A DNA stretch of 43,730 nt from a virus: the IMG/VR virus record IMGVR_UViG_3300002180_000005, positions 1 to 43,730 of that record, one strand, 5' to 3'. The notes beneath the pieces are model-generated. The model searched no databases. It was not told where the DNA came from and was given only the letters and a program-made list of their open reading frames with translations. The stretch's first letter is position 1. Each line of letters begins with the position of its first letter. A program made the translations under genes and the position numbers. Shown here piece by piece: positions 1 to 5,807 of the stretch.

Positions 1-40
1 CGTGCCGCCCAGTCCCAGTCAAAAACCTGAGCGTGTTTAC
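1..40. repeat. Direct terminal repeat of the assembly (left copy)
   Basis: These 40 bases are identical to 43691-43730. One coding frame on the minus strand runs through the repeat without interruption when the ends are joined, so this is best read as the overlap of a circular assembly rather than a packaged terminal repeat. It implies a unique length of 43,690 bp and a circularly permuted or circular replicating genome, in keeping with headful packaging in P22-like phages. Confidence 0.9.
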
Positions 41-167
41 GGGCGACTCTCACGGCGGCGGCCTCTGACCGGAACCCGCGCGACTTACCGAACAGGGACT
101 CGAACCGGCTAACCTGTGAATAGCAAGCTTCTAACCGCTTCAACTGGTCTAAGGTTATCTTTTTCAT
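1..167 (-). CDS. EYxRV-repeat protein, N-terminal part (gene crosses the circular joint)
   Basis: This is the first part of a 148-residue protein that starts at the ATG at 167-165, runs to base 1 and continues at 43690 down to a stop at 43411. The N-terminal region (MKKITLDQLKRLEACYSQ...) carries no family I can name. The start overlaps the stop of the upstream 49-aa gene in an ATGA arrangement, which supports both genes. A weak AGG lies about 9 bases upstream. Treating the ends as linear would truncate the gene to a TTG-started 84-residue stub. Function unknown; it belongs to the leftward early operon. Confidence 0.75.
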   Translation of the reverse strand, partial: MKKITLDQLKRLEACYSQVSRFESLFGKSRGFRSEAAAVRVARKHAQVFDWDWAA

Positions 168-313
168 TTTTCTGAACCTATGTATTGGATGATATGCTTG
201 GCTAAACCGGCACGCGTAGCCTCATGTATTAAAGTAGCGGTTTCGATGTCGTCAGCTTCAACGGTTATATCGTAGGTGATAGTCGTTTCAGCGCGGATTC
301 TAATCTCTGGCAT
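164..313 (-). CDS. Small hypothetical protein (49 aa)
   Basis: A 49-codon frame starts at the ATG at 313-311 and stops at 166-164. Its start overlaps the stop of the upstream 201-aa gene (TAATG), and its stop overlaps the ATG of the joint-spanning gene (ATGA), so it fills the space between two real genes exactly and is probably translated by coupling. The product (MPEIRIRAETTITYDITVEA...) alternates polar and hydrophobic residues like a small beta-rich domain followed by a helix. I do not recognise a family. Confidence 0.65.
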   Translation of the reverse strand: MPEIRIRAETTITYDITVEADDIETATLIHEATRAGLAKHIIQYIGSEK

Positions 314-918
314 TATATCTCAACCTCATATAGTTGGGCCAGCGTGTCCGGATCAAAGGAAGCCTGTAGCGCACGGCGTGTTTCGTTCACTTCTTCCCAG
401 ATTTTTTTGGCACTCATGGAATCATCTGAGTATCCATAATCGGCAGCCCAGTCCTCGAATGGCTGGTCCGCGCCTATTGATTCCATGATCAAAGAACCAA
501 GAACATCCCCTGCACTAATCGGCCCCAGTGCAGCGAAACGGGCTTTGATTGTGTTGTTGTGTCGGTGCCAATAACGGCTGTTTTTGCTTTCCCGTTTACG
601 ATTGGAAAAGGCCCGCTGCGCGATATTGTCCACTGGATTGATCTTGGTCAACCCTCTGTCGCGCTTGGCTTTAATCGCGTGGTCAGGGACTTTACACCCC
701 TTTTCTGCCCACCTATCAGGGAACGCAGAACCTACAGAATAGAACCCTTTCCAAATGGTGCGACCTTCGTCACCGCGTGCAAGGGTGATGTAAAAGTGAG
801 TGGCACCTTCACCCCAGTCCGATTCAGCGCAGTCTGGTCTGCGACTGCGTGCACTGATTGACGTTATCACCACGCCCAGCCGCTTTGCCATTGTGTCGAT
901 GTCTGGTTGTTCTGGCAT
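313..918 (-). CDS. Conserved phage protein of unknown function (201 aa)
   Basis: The start is well supported by GGAGGGA seven bases before the ATG. The C-terminal third contains an FEDWAADYGY segment followed by a helix with conserved Asp/Ser (DDSMSAKKIWEEV). This resembles a C-terminal block (FEEWAAEYGYDTDS-like) that I recall from many podovirus and siphovirus proteins of unknown function. The N-terminal part is polar and basic in the middle (residues 85-120), which would suit nucleic-acid contact, but that is inference. It sits in the leftward early operon downstream of the clamp-like gene. Confidence 0.8.
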   Translation of the reverse strand: MPEQPDIDTMAKRLGVVITSISARSRRPDCAESDWGEGATHFYITLARGDEGRTIWKGFYSVGSAFPDRWAEKGCKVPDHAIKAKRDRGLTKINPVDNIAQRAFSNRKRESKNSRYWHRHNNTIKARFAALGPISAGDVLGSLIMESIGADQPFEDWAADYGYSDDSMSAKKIWEEVNETRRALQASFDPDTLAQLYEVEI

Positions 919-921
919 GGT

Positions 922-1008
922 TCAATCCCTCCAAAGGATAGCGACGAATACGATTCCGAACATTAGGAAAAGCATGGTTAAGTCTTGGATAAGTTCTGGG
1001 GTGTTCAT
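922..1008 (-). CDS. Small single-pass membrane peptide (28 aa)
   Basis: A 28-codon frame (ATG 1008-1006, stop 924-922) has a strong AGGAG eight bases before the start. That AGGAG overlaps the stop codon of the upstream clamp-like gene. The peptide has an acidic-polar N-terminus (MNTPELIQDLT), then a hydrophobic stretch of about 16 residues (MLFLMFGIVFVAILW) and ends RD, the layout of a single transmembrane helix with the N-terminus outside or inside undetermined. The end of this gene also supplies the ribosome binding site of the next one. Function unknown; small early phage membrane peptides often target host functions. Confidence 0.6.
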   Translation of the reverse strand: MNTPELIQDLTMLFLMFGIVFVAILWRD

Positions 1009-1019
1009 GTGCCGGACTC

Positions 1020-1646
1020 CTAAATATTGTAAGGCATAACCACGCCGGTTAGCCCTTCAACCTCTGGAAAATCAACCTTGATCGGGTCACGCTCAGACGC
1101 GCCAGCTTTGAACGATACACCTTTAATAGCGTAGAGTTTACAAACCTTCTGGAAAGCCGTGAGTAAGTGGATATCGACGTTCACACGGCTTATTTCCTTA
1201 GTTTCCAAAGGCAACACACGCCGCCACTCGGGAAAAGTTCCATCAATACGCTCAAACTCGCACACGCCGGTCCGGTACTGTTCAACCTCTAAGGAATCGT
1301 CAAGGTGGAACGTCTGGATAATGCCGGTTTCAGTGTCGCCGTGCATCCACAGGTTGGCCAGGTTATTTGACTTCAGAGCCTTCTCCAGAACATCAACCTT
1401 CAAAATAAACCCGTTTTCTTGAGTGAGGGTAGCTGAACCGACGTGCGAACGCGGGTCTACACCCTTAGTTAACAAGATAGCTCCAGTCGTGGCGGTCATA
1501 GTTATAGCGCCATCAGCTACGTCGATAAACACGCCACCAAGGTAGTAGCGAACCTCTTCCTTTGACGTGGCGTTCCAAACGGCTAGAAGGTCACGCACTG
1601 GAAGTACAAAGGTTGTGGCGGTCAGGGTTGGGGTGAAAGCTTTCAT
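1020..1646 (-). CDS. Truncated DNA polymerase sliding clamp (DnaN beta)-like protein
   Basis: The 208-residue product matches bacterial beta-clamp signatures. VRYYLGG at residues 32-38 corresponds to the VRYYLNG near the start of domain 2 of E. coli DnaN. FERIDGTFPEWRRVLP at 131-146 corresponds to the domain 2 end (DGRFPDYRRVLP). The C-terminus VVMPYNI matches the terminal VVMPMRL. About 366 residues is normal for the family; domain 1 is absent and only about the second half of domain 3 remains. It may act as a clamp on phage DNA, or bind or disrupt the host clamp; sequence alone cannot tell. Start: GAAGGA eight bases before the ATG. It lies in the leftward early operon; no clamp loader was seen. 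Confidence 0.7.
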   Translation of the reverse strand: MKAFTPTLTATTFVLPVRDLLAVWNATSKEEVRYYLGGVFIDVADGAITMTATTGAILLTKGVDPRSHVGSATLTQENGFILKVDVLEKALKSNNLANLWMHGDTETGIIQTFHLDDSLEVEQYRTGVCEFERIDGTFPEWRRVLPLETKEISRVNVDIHLLTAFQKVCKLYAIKGVSFKAGASERDPIKVDFPEVEGLTGVVMPYNI

Positions 1647-1670
1647 ATCGTTAATCCTTCGTTTAGGTTA

Positions 1671-1982
1671 TCAATAAAAGTCTGTTCCGCAGTCAAATTT
1701 AGCGGCCAGACTGTCGGCATACGTCTTTGCAGCATCAAAGCTGGTAAAATCCGCGTCATATTCATCGTCACTGTCGAACGGTTCAACGGCTGTTGGTGGT
1801 CGGTCTGGGTAGTCTCGACGCAGCCACACGTTCCAGCCATGCGCGTTCGGATCGTCGTGTTCGGTGTGTTCTTGCACCAACCCCGACTTGTTCATTAGGT
1901 AAGTTTCAGACTCTTTGTGTAAGCAAATGAAGCCGTGCAGCATCACAGTACGCACCGTCTTTTCGGTTTCTTGCGGTTTCAT
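1671..1982 (-). CDS. Hypothetical protein (103 aa)
   Basis: A soluble acidic protein with no membrane segment or motif I recognise. It contains an aromatic, charged middle (GWNVWLRRDYPDRP) and an Asp-rich stretch (DSDDEYDADF) followed by an alanine-rich helix. The ATG at 1982 overlaps the stop of the preceding gene (ATGA), indicating coupled translation in the leftward operon. Function unknown. Confidence 0.65.
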   Translation of the reverse strand: MKPQETEKTVRTVMLHGFICLHKESETYLMNKSGLVQEHTEHDDPNAHGWNVWLRRDYPDRPPTAVEPFDSDDEYDADFTSFDAAKTYADSLAAKFDCGTDFY

Positions 1983-2242
1983 GTCGCTAATCCGGTTCTG
2001 AATGTGAATGTAGCGACGTTAGAAGCGAACGGGAAAAGGTGACTCGCGTCATGGTAGCGCATAAAATCACCGTCACCCGACTCCACGTAACTGCACTCGA
2101 ACAGGTCTGTGACTTCCAAGTTCTCGTTGACGAATGAGTCTATCGCGTCAATTTCTTCGTCGCTCAGTCCTGAGTCGTCACCATACATAAGCGCGACCGC
2201 CCAGTTTTCTGGCAGTACGAATGATTCCTGTTTAATAGGCAT
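1979..2242 (-). CDS. Small acidic protein, DUF6926-like (87 aa)
   Basis: The frame is open back to 2401, but the ATG at 2242 is the likely start: AAGGA lies eight bases upstream, and the longer form would fully overlap the neighbouring gene's coding frame. The product contains ENWAVALMYGDDSGLSDEE, like the small plasmid and phage proteins grouped as DUF6926 (about 80-90 residues, unknown function). It overlaps the upstream gene by 11 bases and the downstream gene by 4. The family assignment is from memory of the motif only. Confidence 0.65.
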   Translation of the reverse strand: MPIKQESFVLPENWAVALMYGDDSGLSDEEIDAIDSFVNENLEVTDLFECSYVESGDGDFMRYHDASHLFPFASNVATFTFRTGLAT

Positions 2243-2447
2243 TATGTGAATCCTTGGGCTGGTCTGGTAGCCATACCACCCGCCATCTGTAGCAATTGAG
2301 CGTAACGTATTTGAATCGTCGGTCTGGTCTACTTTCCCAACAATTAAAACACGCCTGATTGGTGGCGGAATAGTCTCTGTAGTAAGCCACACCTTTCGCA
2401 CCCGCCCGCGTTTCTTTTCTAAGATAAAGAGACAATAGATCGGCCAC
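2232..2447 (-). CDS. Hypothetical protein (71 aa, GTG start)
   Basis: It starts at a GTG that shares a base with the stop of the upstream gene (TAGTG), and it fills the gap up to the next well-supported start. The product is basic and rich in Arg, Tyr and Trp (CFNCWESRPDRRFKYVTLNCYRWRVVW), with three cysteines, so a small zinc-binding or strand-rich fold is possible. I do not recognise a family. The alternative reading of this stretch is the N-terminal extension of the 87-aa frame, which has no good ribosome binding site. Confidence 0.5.
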   Translation of the reverse strand: MADLLSLYLRKETRAGAKGVAYYRDYSATNQACFNCWESRPDRRFKYVTLNCYRWRVVWLPDQPKDSHNAY

Positions 2448-2662
2448 TAGTTCAACTCCTCTGGGTCAATCTCAAACCAAAAATCGCCAACCTTATTCCC
2501 GTTGACGTCGCGCACTGGTAGGTCAGCCTCTACCGAATATTGAAGGCCGCCTAAGTCGATAACATCTGCGCACTGACGTAGAATCCGCACTAACTCACTC
2601 TGTGGGTCTTCTGAAAACGCCGCGTTTCCGCTATCCACGCTCAAATTCATCTTTACACGCAT
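2447..2662 (-). CDS. Hypothetical protein, first gene of the leftward operon (71 aa)
   Basis: This is the first gene downstream of the leftward promoter candidate at 2694-2722. The ATG at 2662 has AAGG nearby upstream, with a second in-frame ATG four codons later. The product is acidic, with the segment LVRILRQCADVIDLGG predicted as a helix and a strand-rich C-terminus ending DFWFEIDPEELN. No family recognised. The short leader and the coupled chain downstream suggest early expression. Confidence 0.65.
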   Translation of the reverse strand: MRVKMNLSVDSGNAAFSEDPQSELVRILRQCADVIDLGGLQYSVEADLPVRDVNGNKVGDFWFEIDPEELN

Positions 2663-2693
2663 TGCCTTGTGTCCTTCTGTTCATCTCGACTCA

Positions 2694-2722
2694 GTTCTAC
2701 GTTATTCCATCAAACGTGTCAA
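2694..2722 (-). promoter_or_regulatory. Candidate leftward sigma70-type promoter
   Basis: TTGACA (2722-2717), 17 bases, then TAGAAC (2699-2694), placed about 30 bases before the first leftward gene. The -35 is perfect; the -10 matches the consensus weakly. It would drive the leftward early operon through the circular joint. Confidence 0.45.
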
Positions 2723-2841
2723 ACATTATCTTATCGTATTTACGCTATTACATTATGAAGCGGTTAGGCGGTGGAATGGTCCGTTTATGTAACTTATCGT
2801 GCATTACAAATGAGAAAACGCCCAAATCAATAGGTAGACGG

Positions 2842-2909
2842 TTAATAAATAAACGGCAATAATAAGAAGATAATATAATATCATTTTCTTATTCTATTTT
2901 ATTTATTAA
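2842..2909. repeat. Nested AT-rich inverted repeat
   Basis: A perfect 12-base pair of arms (TTAATAAATAAA at 2842-2853 and its complement at 2898-2909) encloses a second perfect 8-base pair (AATAAGAA at 2861-2868, TTCTTATT at 2886-2893). Both are centred near 2876. The inner loop is itself AT-only and partly palindromic. It could form a cruciform or be an unwinding element. It is not a terminator for either neighbouring unit, because transcription is directed away from it on both sides. Confidence 0.7.
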
Positions 2910-3062
2910 GCTAGTAAGTGCATAAAAGTGTAACGTGAGAAATGTAAAGAGGTAAGCGGAATAATAAGATATTAGCGCGAAGCGTGACCCCCACCCGCCC
3001 GAAATGACACAAAAAGCCTCTAATCGTCACTGAAAACCCTCTAAAAGTCACTAAAAGTCACA

Positions 3063-3142
3063 CGGTGATGCGGTTTCACATGGTATTCTTTCTTTAAACG
3101 CGTGATTTTTACAAAAACCCAGCCATCCCGACCGCATCACCG
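3063..3142. repeat. 12-base perfect inverted repeat with 56-base spacer
   Basis: CGGTGATGCGGT at 3063-3074 is the exact complement of 3131-3142. The spacer is AT-rich. The pair sits about 40 bases upstream of the rightward promoter candidate and may be a binding site for a dimeric regulator acting by looping, or part of an origin. No function can be fixed from sequence alone. Confidence 0.6.
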
Positions 3143-3182
3143 CCCATCTGGCATGATAATCAGACAATATCATCATTGGGCA

Positions 3183-3212
3183 TTGACACTATCAGGCGAA
3201 TCAGGGTAGTGT
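3183..3212 (+). promoter_or_regulatory. Candidate rightward sigma70-type promoter
   Basis: TTGACA (3183-3188), 18 bases, TAGTGT (3207-3212). The -35 is perfect and is followed by CT, as in several other promoter candidates of this genome. An imperfect palindrome (TGATAAT-N5-AATATCA, 3154-3172) lies just upstream and could be an operator. It reads towards the small ORF at 3333 and the structural block. Confidence 0.45.
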
Positions 3213-3332
3213 GTAAATACAGAAACAGGAAACGGAGTTTTGTTATGTCCATCTAGCGCCTAGAGCACTTATAAAAATGGAAATTCAGAGTTATTCAAAT
3301 TAAATGTTATATTCTCACACAAAAGGAGAGGT

Positions 3333-3500
3333 ATGGACGCGCGACAGCCCTCACTGTCACGCGTCCAGGCCCTTTTGGTCCCCGGATTTGGTCCGAAATC
3401 GAATAGGGGGGGGTGGTGTGGTGGATGGGTAGCGGAGGCTGGCCATGGTAGCCTCACCATGCGACCGCCAAATTATTACACTGTCAAGAACAAAGTTTAA
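3333..3500 (+). CDS. Possible small protein (55 aa)
   Basis: The ATG at 3333 follows an AAAAGGAGAGG ribosome binding site, the best in this region, and the frame stays open for 55 codons through a run of eight G's before a TAA at 3498-3500. The product (MDARQPSLSRVQALL... then a Gly/Trp-rich middle) resembles nothing I know. The first codons also form a hairpin (3335-3347 with 3354-3366, one mismatch, six-base loop), so the segment may instead be a structured leader RNA. It is too short for ordinary gene callers and is kept as a possibility only. Confidence 0.35.
   Translation: MDARQPSLSRVQALLVPGFGPKSNRGGWCGGWVAEAGHGSLTMRPPNYYTVKNKV
3335..3366 (+). promoter_or_regulatory. RNA hairpin over a candidate start region
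   Basis: GGACGCG and GACAG pair with CTGTC and CGCGTCC around a CCCTCA loop, with a single C-A mismatch. It lies immediately after the AAGGAGAGG-ATG at 3333, so folding could hinder ribosome entry. No T-run follows, so it is not an intrinsic terminator. Confidence 0.45.
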
Positions 3501-3604
3501 AACCAAACAAATAGCGAAATTACAAAACCGTGGCACAGTAAAGCAATCCAAAAACACAATAGAGAAATTGCAAAATATCCAAAAATCGGCGCCCCAAATT
3601 TTTC

Positions 3605-3633
3605 TTGCTTTCCGGTAGTGTTTAAACTAGTAT
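3605..3633 (+). promoter_or_regulatory. Candidate promoter for the structural operon
   Basis: TTGCTT (3605-3610), 17 bases, TAGTAT (3628-3633). The core shares GGTAGTGT-N-TAAA with the promoter candidate at 3183-3212. It is about 100 bases upstream of the first structural-block gene at 3732. Matches to the consensus are moderate. Confidence 0.4.
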
Positions 3634-3661
3634 GCGTGAGCGGTGTGCCTGAGCATCCTGC

Positions 3662-3709
3662 GCGGCGGGGTGTTCTCCACGCATCACGCGGTCATCCATA
3701 CCCCGCCGC
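3662..3709 (+). promoter_or_regulatory. GC-rich 5' leader stem-loop
   Basis: GCGGCGGGGT (3662-3671) pairs perfectly with ACCCCGCCGC (3700-3709) across a 28-base loop, between the promoter candidate and the GGAG of the gene at 3732. No T-run follows. It is likely an mRNA leader structure (stabiliser, attenuating or protein-binding element) rather than a terminator. Confidence 0.55.
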
Positions 3710-3731
3710 AACCCAAACCGGAGTTTAGAAA

Positions 3732-3917
3732 ATGTTCGCCGCCTTGAAACGAAGATTTTGGATTGGCTACATTAAGGCACTCGCGGCCTATTTCATGACT
3801 CAACCTGCGCCCGCTGATATTCAGGATCTTATGGAAGACATGGGTTGGAACTTTGGTCAAGACGATATCGTTGCTCAGGATACCAACTACGTTCCGCAGC
3901 ACCGAACTATCGTATAG
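3732..3917 (+). CDS. Small hypothetical protein at the head of the structural block (61 aa)
   Basis: The start is supported by GGAG eight bases upstream. The N-terminal half is basic and amphipathic (MFAALKRRFWIGYIKALAAYF) and could associate with a membrane or nucleic acid; the C-terminal half is acidic and polar. I do not recognise a family. It is the first gene of the rightward block, after a structured leader, and ends 14 bases before the next start. Confidence 0.55.
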   Translation: MFAALKRRFWIGYIKALAAYFMTQPAPADIQDLMEDMGWNFGQDDIVAQDTNYVPQHRTIV

Positions 3918-3931
3918 CGGGGGATTTGGAG

Positions 3932-4762
3932 ATGGCAGAAGGTTACGACACCCTTGAAAGTAAGGTAAATCGTGCTCTGGCCAGCTTCAACATATTCGGG
4001 GGCTGGGGTTCCAACTGGTCGGTTATGAAGGGTGGACACGTCCTTGTGCGGCTGGGGACCAACCCAGACCAAGGCACCACCAAGGTTCTGGTTTGGGACA
4101 TGCCGAATCACACCTCAGAAACTCTACTCCACCCAACCGATGGGAACCTGATCGACACTGTTTCAGGGTCAGACGCCGCAGACGTAGGCCATATTTTCGA
4201 TATTGAGGGCGGTTATTTCAACGCCTCTGGTGATCTGGTTCGGTTGACCCAGCGGGTGACGACGAACGGCCGGAACAAGGTAACCCTGTCTGTCCCTCTG
4301 GCCCGTGTTGGTGAGGTACGCGAAGTCGATATAGCCCCGTTACTTGGCGACATATACGTGTATCAGGACACGCCTGTGACGAACGGTGTACCGGATGATC
4401 TTGATAAGGTGTCCAACTTCGTTTCTCTGGCAGAAGGCGTAACCCAGTCGCAGAAATGCGCGACCTTCACCGCCCGTGACGAGATCCTGATTTTGATGGG
4501 TGGACTGTTCGCTGTGAACAAGAAGCAGGAAGCCTACGCGGAGTTCTTCATACAGCACAAAGACATCAGTTCTGACACATGGCGTAAAGCGCTTGGTGAG
4601 TTCACGTTGAACACCCGTGGCACCGCTACGTTATCTCTGGACACACCGGTTCCGACCATCATCCCTCCAAATCAAGATGTCCGAACCATGTGTGAAGCCT
4701 CTGCATCTTCCACACAGACATCTGCCACACTTATGGGGTTTTTCGCTAAACAAACCGGTTGA
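3932..4762 (+). CDS. Putative virion-associated protein (276 aa)
   Basis: The frame is open from 3845, but the ATG at 3932 follows the stop of the previous gene and a GGGGGA, so it is preferred. The product is strand-rich and ends in a domain with QEAYAEFFIQHKDIS and a polar, Ser/Thr-rich terminus (SASSTQTSATLMGFFAKQ), typical of jelly-roll-like phage surface proteins. I recall similar proteins in marine podoviruses annotated only as structural. A head fibre or decoration protein is plausible; this is inference from composition and from its position just before the terminase genes. Confidence 0.6.
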   Translation: MAEGYDTLESKVNRALASFNIFGGWGSNWSVMKGGHVLVRLGTNPDQGTTKVLVWDMPNHTSETLLHPTDGNLIDTVSGSDAADVGHIFDIEGGYFNASGDLVRLTQRVTTNGRNKVTLSVPLARVGEVREVDIAPLLGDIYVYQDTPVTNGVPDDLDKVSNFVSLAEGVTQSQKCATFTARDEILILMGGLFAVNKKQEAYAEFFIQHKDISSDTWRKALGEFTLNTRGTATLSLDTPVPTIIPPNQDVRTMCEASASSTQTSATLMGFFAKQTG

Positions 4763-4793
4763 CTAATGTTTGGCTGCCTGATTAACATCGGGT

Positions 4794-5246
4794 ATGACAG
4801 TTTCAGTACCCAGAAAACCAACTCCGTCACTCCCAGACGTCCTCCGAGGCGAGGTGTACCAGAGCGTAGGGAAATACGCCCGCGGCGCGGTTATGTACGC
4901 CTTTCAGGATATGGGAGGGCCTGATACCCTGGCTAAATGGGCTAAAGACAACAAGAGCGATTTCTACACCAAATTGTTCCCAAAGATCATTGCGCGGGAG
5001 AGCGAAGTGCAGCATGTACGAGGCGTTGATGACCTTATGGATCTGCTGGATGGCGACTACGAGGTGGTCGAAGACAACATCACAACCCCAGAACCAGAGA
5101 TTATCGACATGGAGCCGGTCGATACCGCTATGGAGCGTAACGACATAGTAGCGTGGACTTCTGAACCGGAAGACATTCGTGTTGACCTGAGCGCTTTTGA
5201 CGATGACTTTGACGTGGATGATTTTGTGGAGTTCGACTATGAGTAA
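4794..5246 (+). CDS. Terminase small subunit-like protein
   Basis: The motif GAVMYAFQDMGGPDTLAKWA followed by DFYTKLFPKIIARES is the pattern seen in many podovirus small terminase proteins (GG-D-L--WA then DFYTKL-PK). The small subunit recognises the phage DNA and loads it on the large subunit. At 150 residues it is of ordinary length. The C-terminal 60 residues are very acidic (DDDFDVDDFVEFDYE), a possible contact with the large subunit or portal. Its position two small genes upstream of the large subunit agrees. The start context is weak (GGGT just before the ATG). Confidence 0.7.
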   Translation: MTVSVPRKPTPSLPDVLRGEVYQSVGKYARGAVMYAFQDMGGPDTLAKWAKDNKSDFYTKLFPKIIARESEVQHVRGVDDLMDLLDGDYEVVEDNITTPEPEIIDMEPVDTAMERNDIVAWTSEPEDIRVDLSAFDDDFDVDDFVEFDYE

Positions 5247-5667
5247 CAAAGCATGTTTTGAGGAAGCTTTTAACCTGCTGTGCGGTGAGAAGCTTGGATC
5301 TGGGATACACCGAACCGTTTACGAGTGCCGGATAAGGCCGGACCTAGTGGTGAAGGTGGAGAACGACAACTACAGGGTATTCGCCAACGTGATGGAATCC
5401 AAGTTCTGGGACGACAACCAGTTCTCTAAGGCTATCGCTAAATGGCTGGCACCAGTTGAGTTTTTGAGTCCAGATGGGAGGATTCTACTTCAGCGACGTG
5501 TACAGCCTCTGGTGGCTGGGTTGAAGAACATGCCTGAAAAACTACCAGCTTTTCTGACAGACATCAAACTTGATAACTTCGGAATTCTGGACGGTAACCT
5601 TGTCTGCGTGGATTACGCCTTCACCATCCAGAACGTATCTACGACTATGAAGAAGGTGACGTGGTGA
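5239..5667 (+). CDS. Mini protein-kinase-like fold protein (142 aa)
   Basis: The ATG at 5239 overlaps the stop of the terminase small subunit by 8 bases. The product has the order of kinase motifs in a very short chain: a glycine-loop-like GSGIHRTVY, VVKVE (the ATP-anchoring Lys), an ESKFW helix, an LQRRV hinge-like strand, TDIKLDNFGI (like the catalytic loop HRDxKxxN, with the His-Arg replaced by Thr) and VCVDYA (like the DFG Asp). A usual kinase domain has about 250 residues, so most of the C-lobe is missing. Catalysis is uncertain; it may only bind nucleotide. I recall similar small phage proteins next to terminases, function unknown. Confidence 0.6.
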   Translation: MSNKACFEEAFNLLCGEKLGSGIHRTVYECRIRPDLVVKVENDNYRVFANVMESKFWDDNQFSKAIAKWLAPVEFLSPDGRILLQRRVQPLVAGLKNMPEKLPAFLTDIKLDNFGILDGNLVCVDYAFTIQNVSTTMKKVTW

Positions 5668-5807
5668 AGAAGTCGCCTGCACGGAAACTCAGATCCGCAC
5701 GAGAGACCTATGAGAGTTCGAAGTCCTACGCGAACGCTCTTTCGGTTCAGCGTTTGAATCGTAAGTTAAAAGAGTGGCGTGCTGAAAATATCAAGGTAGT
5801 TGAATGA
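5664..5807 (+). CDS. Small basic protein between kinase-like gene and TerL (47 aa)
   Basis: A 47-codon frame starts at GTG 5664, overlapping the stop of the kinase-like gene, with GAAGG just upstream, and ends in a TGA that overlaps the ATG of the terminase large subunit (ATGA). The exact fit and double overlap support it as a real gene. The product is basic and helical (MKKSPARKLRSARETYESSK...), rich in Lys, Arg and Ser. Function unknown; DNA contact during packaging is a guess. Confidence 0.6.
   Translation: MKKSPARKLRSARETYESSKSYANALSVQRLNRKLKEWRAENIKVVE

Larger units (their letters stand above)
2663..3332. other. Divergent AT-rich non-coding control region, possible origin
   Basis: I see no convincing gene in these 670 bases; the open frames here lack ribosome binding sites and family resemblance. 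The region holds the leftward and rightward promoter candidates, a nested AT-rich dyad (2842-2909), a pair of perfect 12-base inverted repeats (3063-3074 and 3131-3142), three short GTCAC direct repeats (about 3024-3063) and an imperfect operator-like palindrome (3154-3172). A three-codon ATG-TCC-ATC-TAG frame with an upstream GGAG lies at 3245-3256. This is where the two transcription blocks diverge, so it is the natural place for replication or transcription control. Confidence 0.6.

Noticed and set aside
1-40. Attachment-site or packaged terminal repeat
   Set aside because: No integrase, and a coding frame continues across the repeat; an assembly overlap explains it.
1979-2401. Longer 140-aa form of the DUF6926-like gene
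   Set aside because: The ATG at 2242 has AAGGA at ideal spacing, and the extension overlaps the coupled gene at 2232-2447.
2602-2862. 86-codon rightward frame in the divergent region
   Set aside because: Lies against the leftward gene and promoter, no ribosome site, low-complexity product.
3269-3557. Two leftward frames of 63 and 66 codons
   Set aside because: No ribosome sites, Pro-rich shadow sequence over the G run, and opposite to the better frame at 3333-3500.
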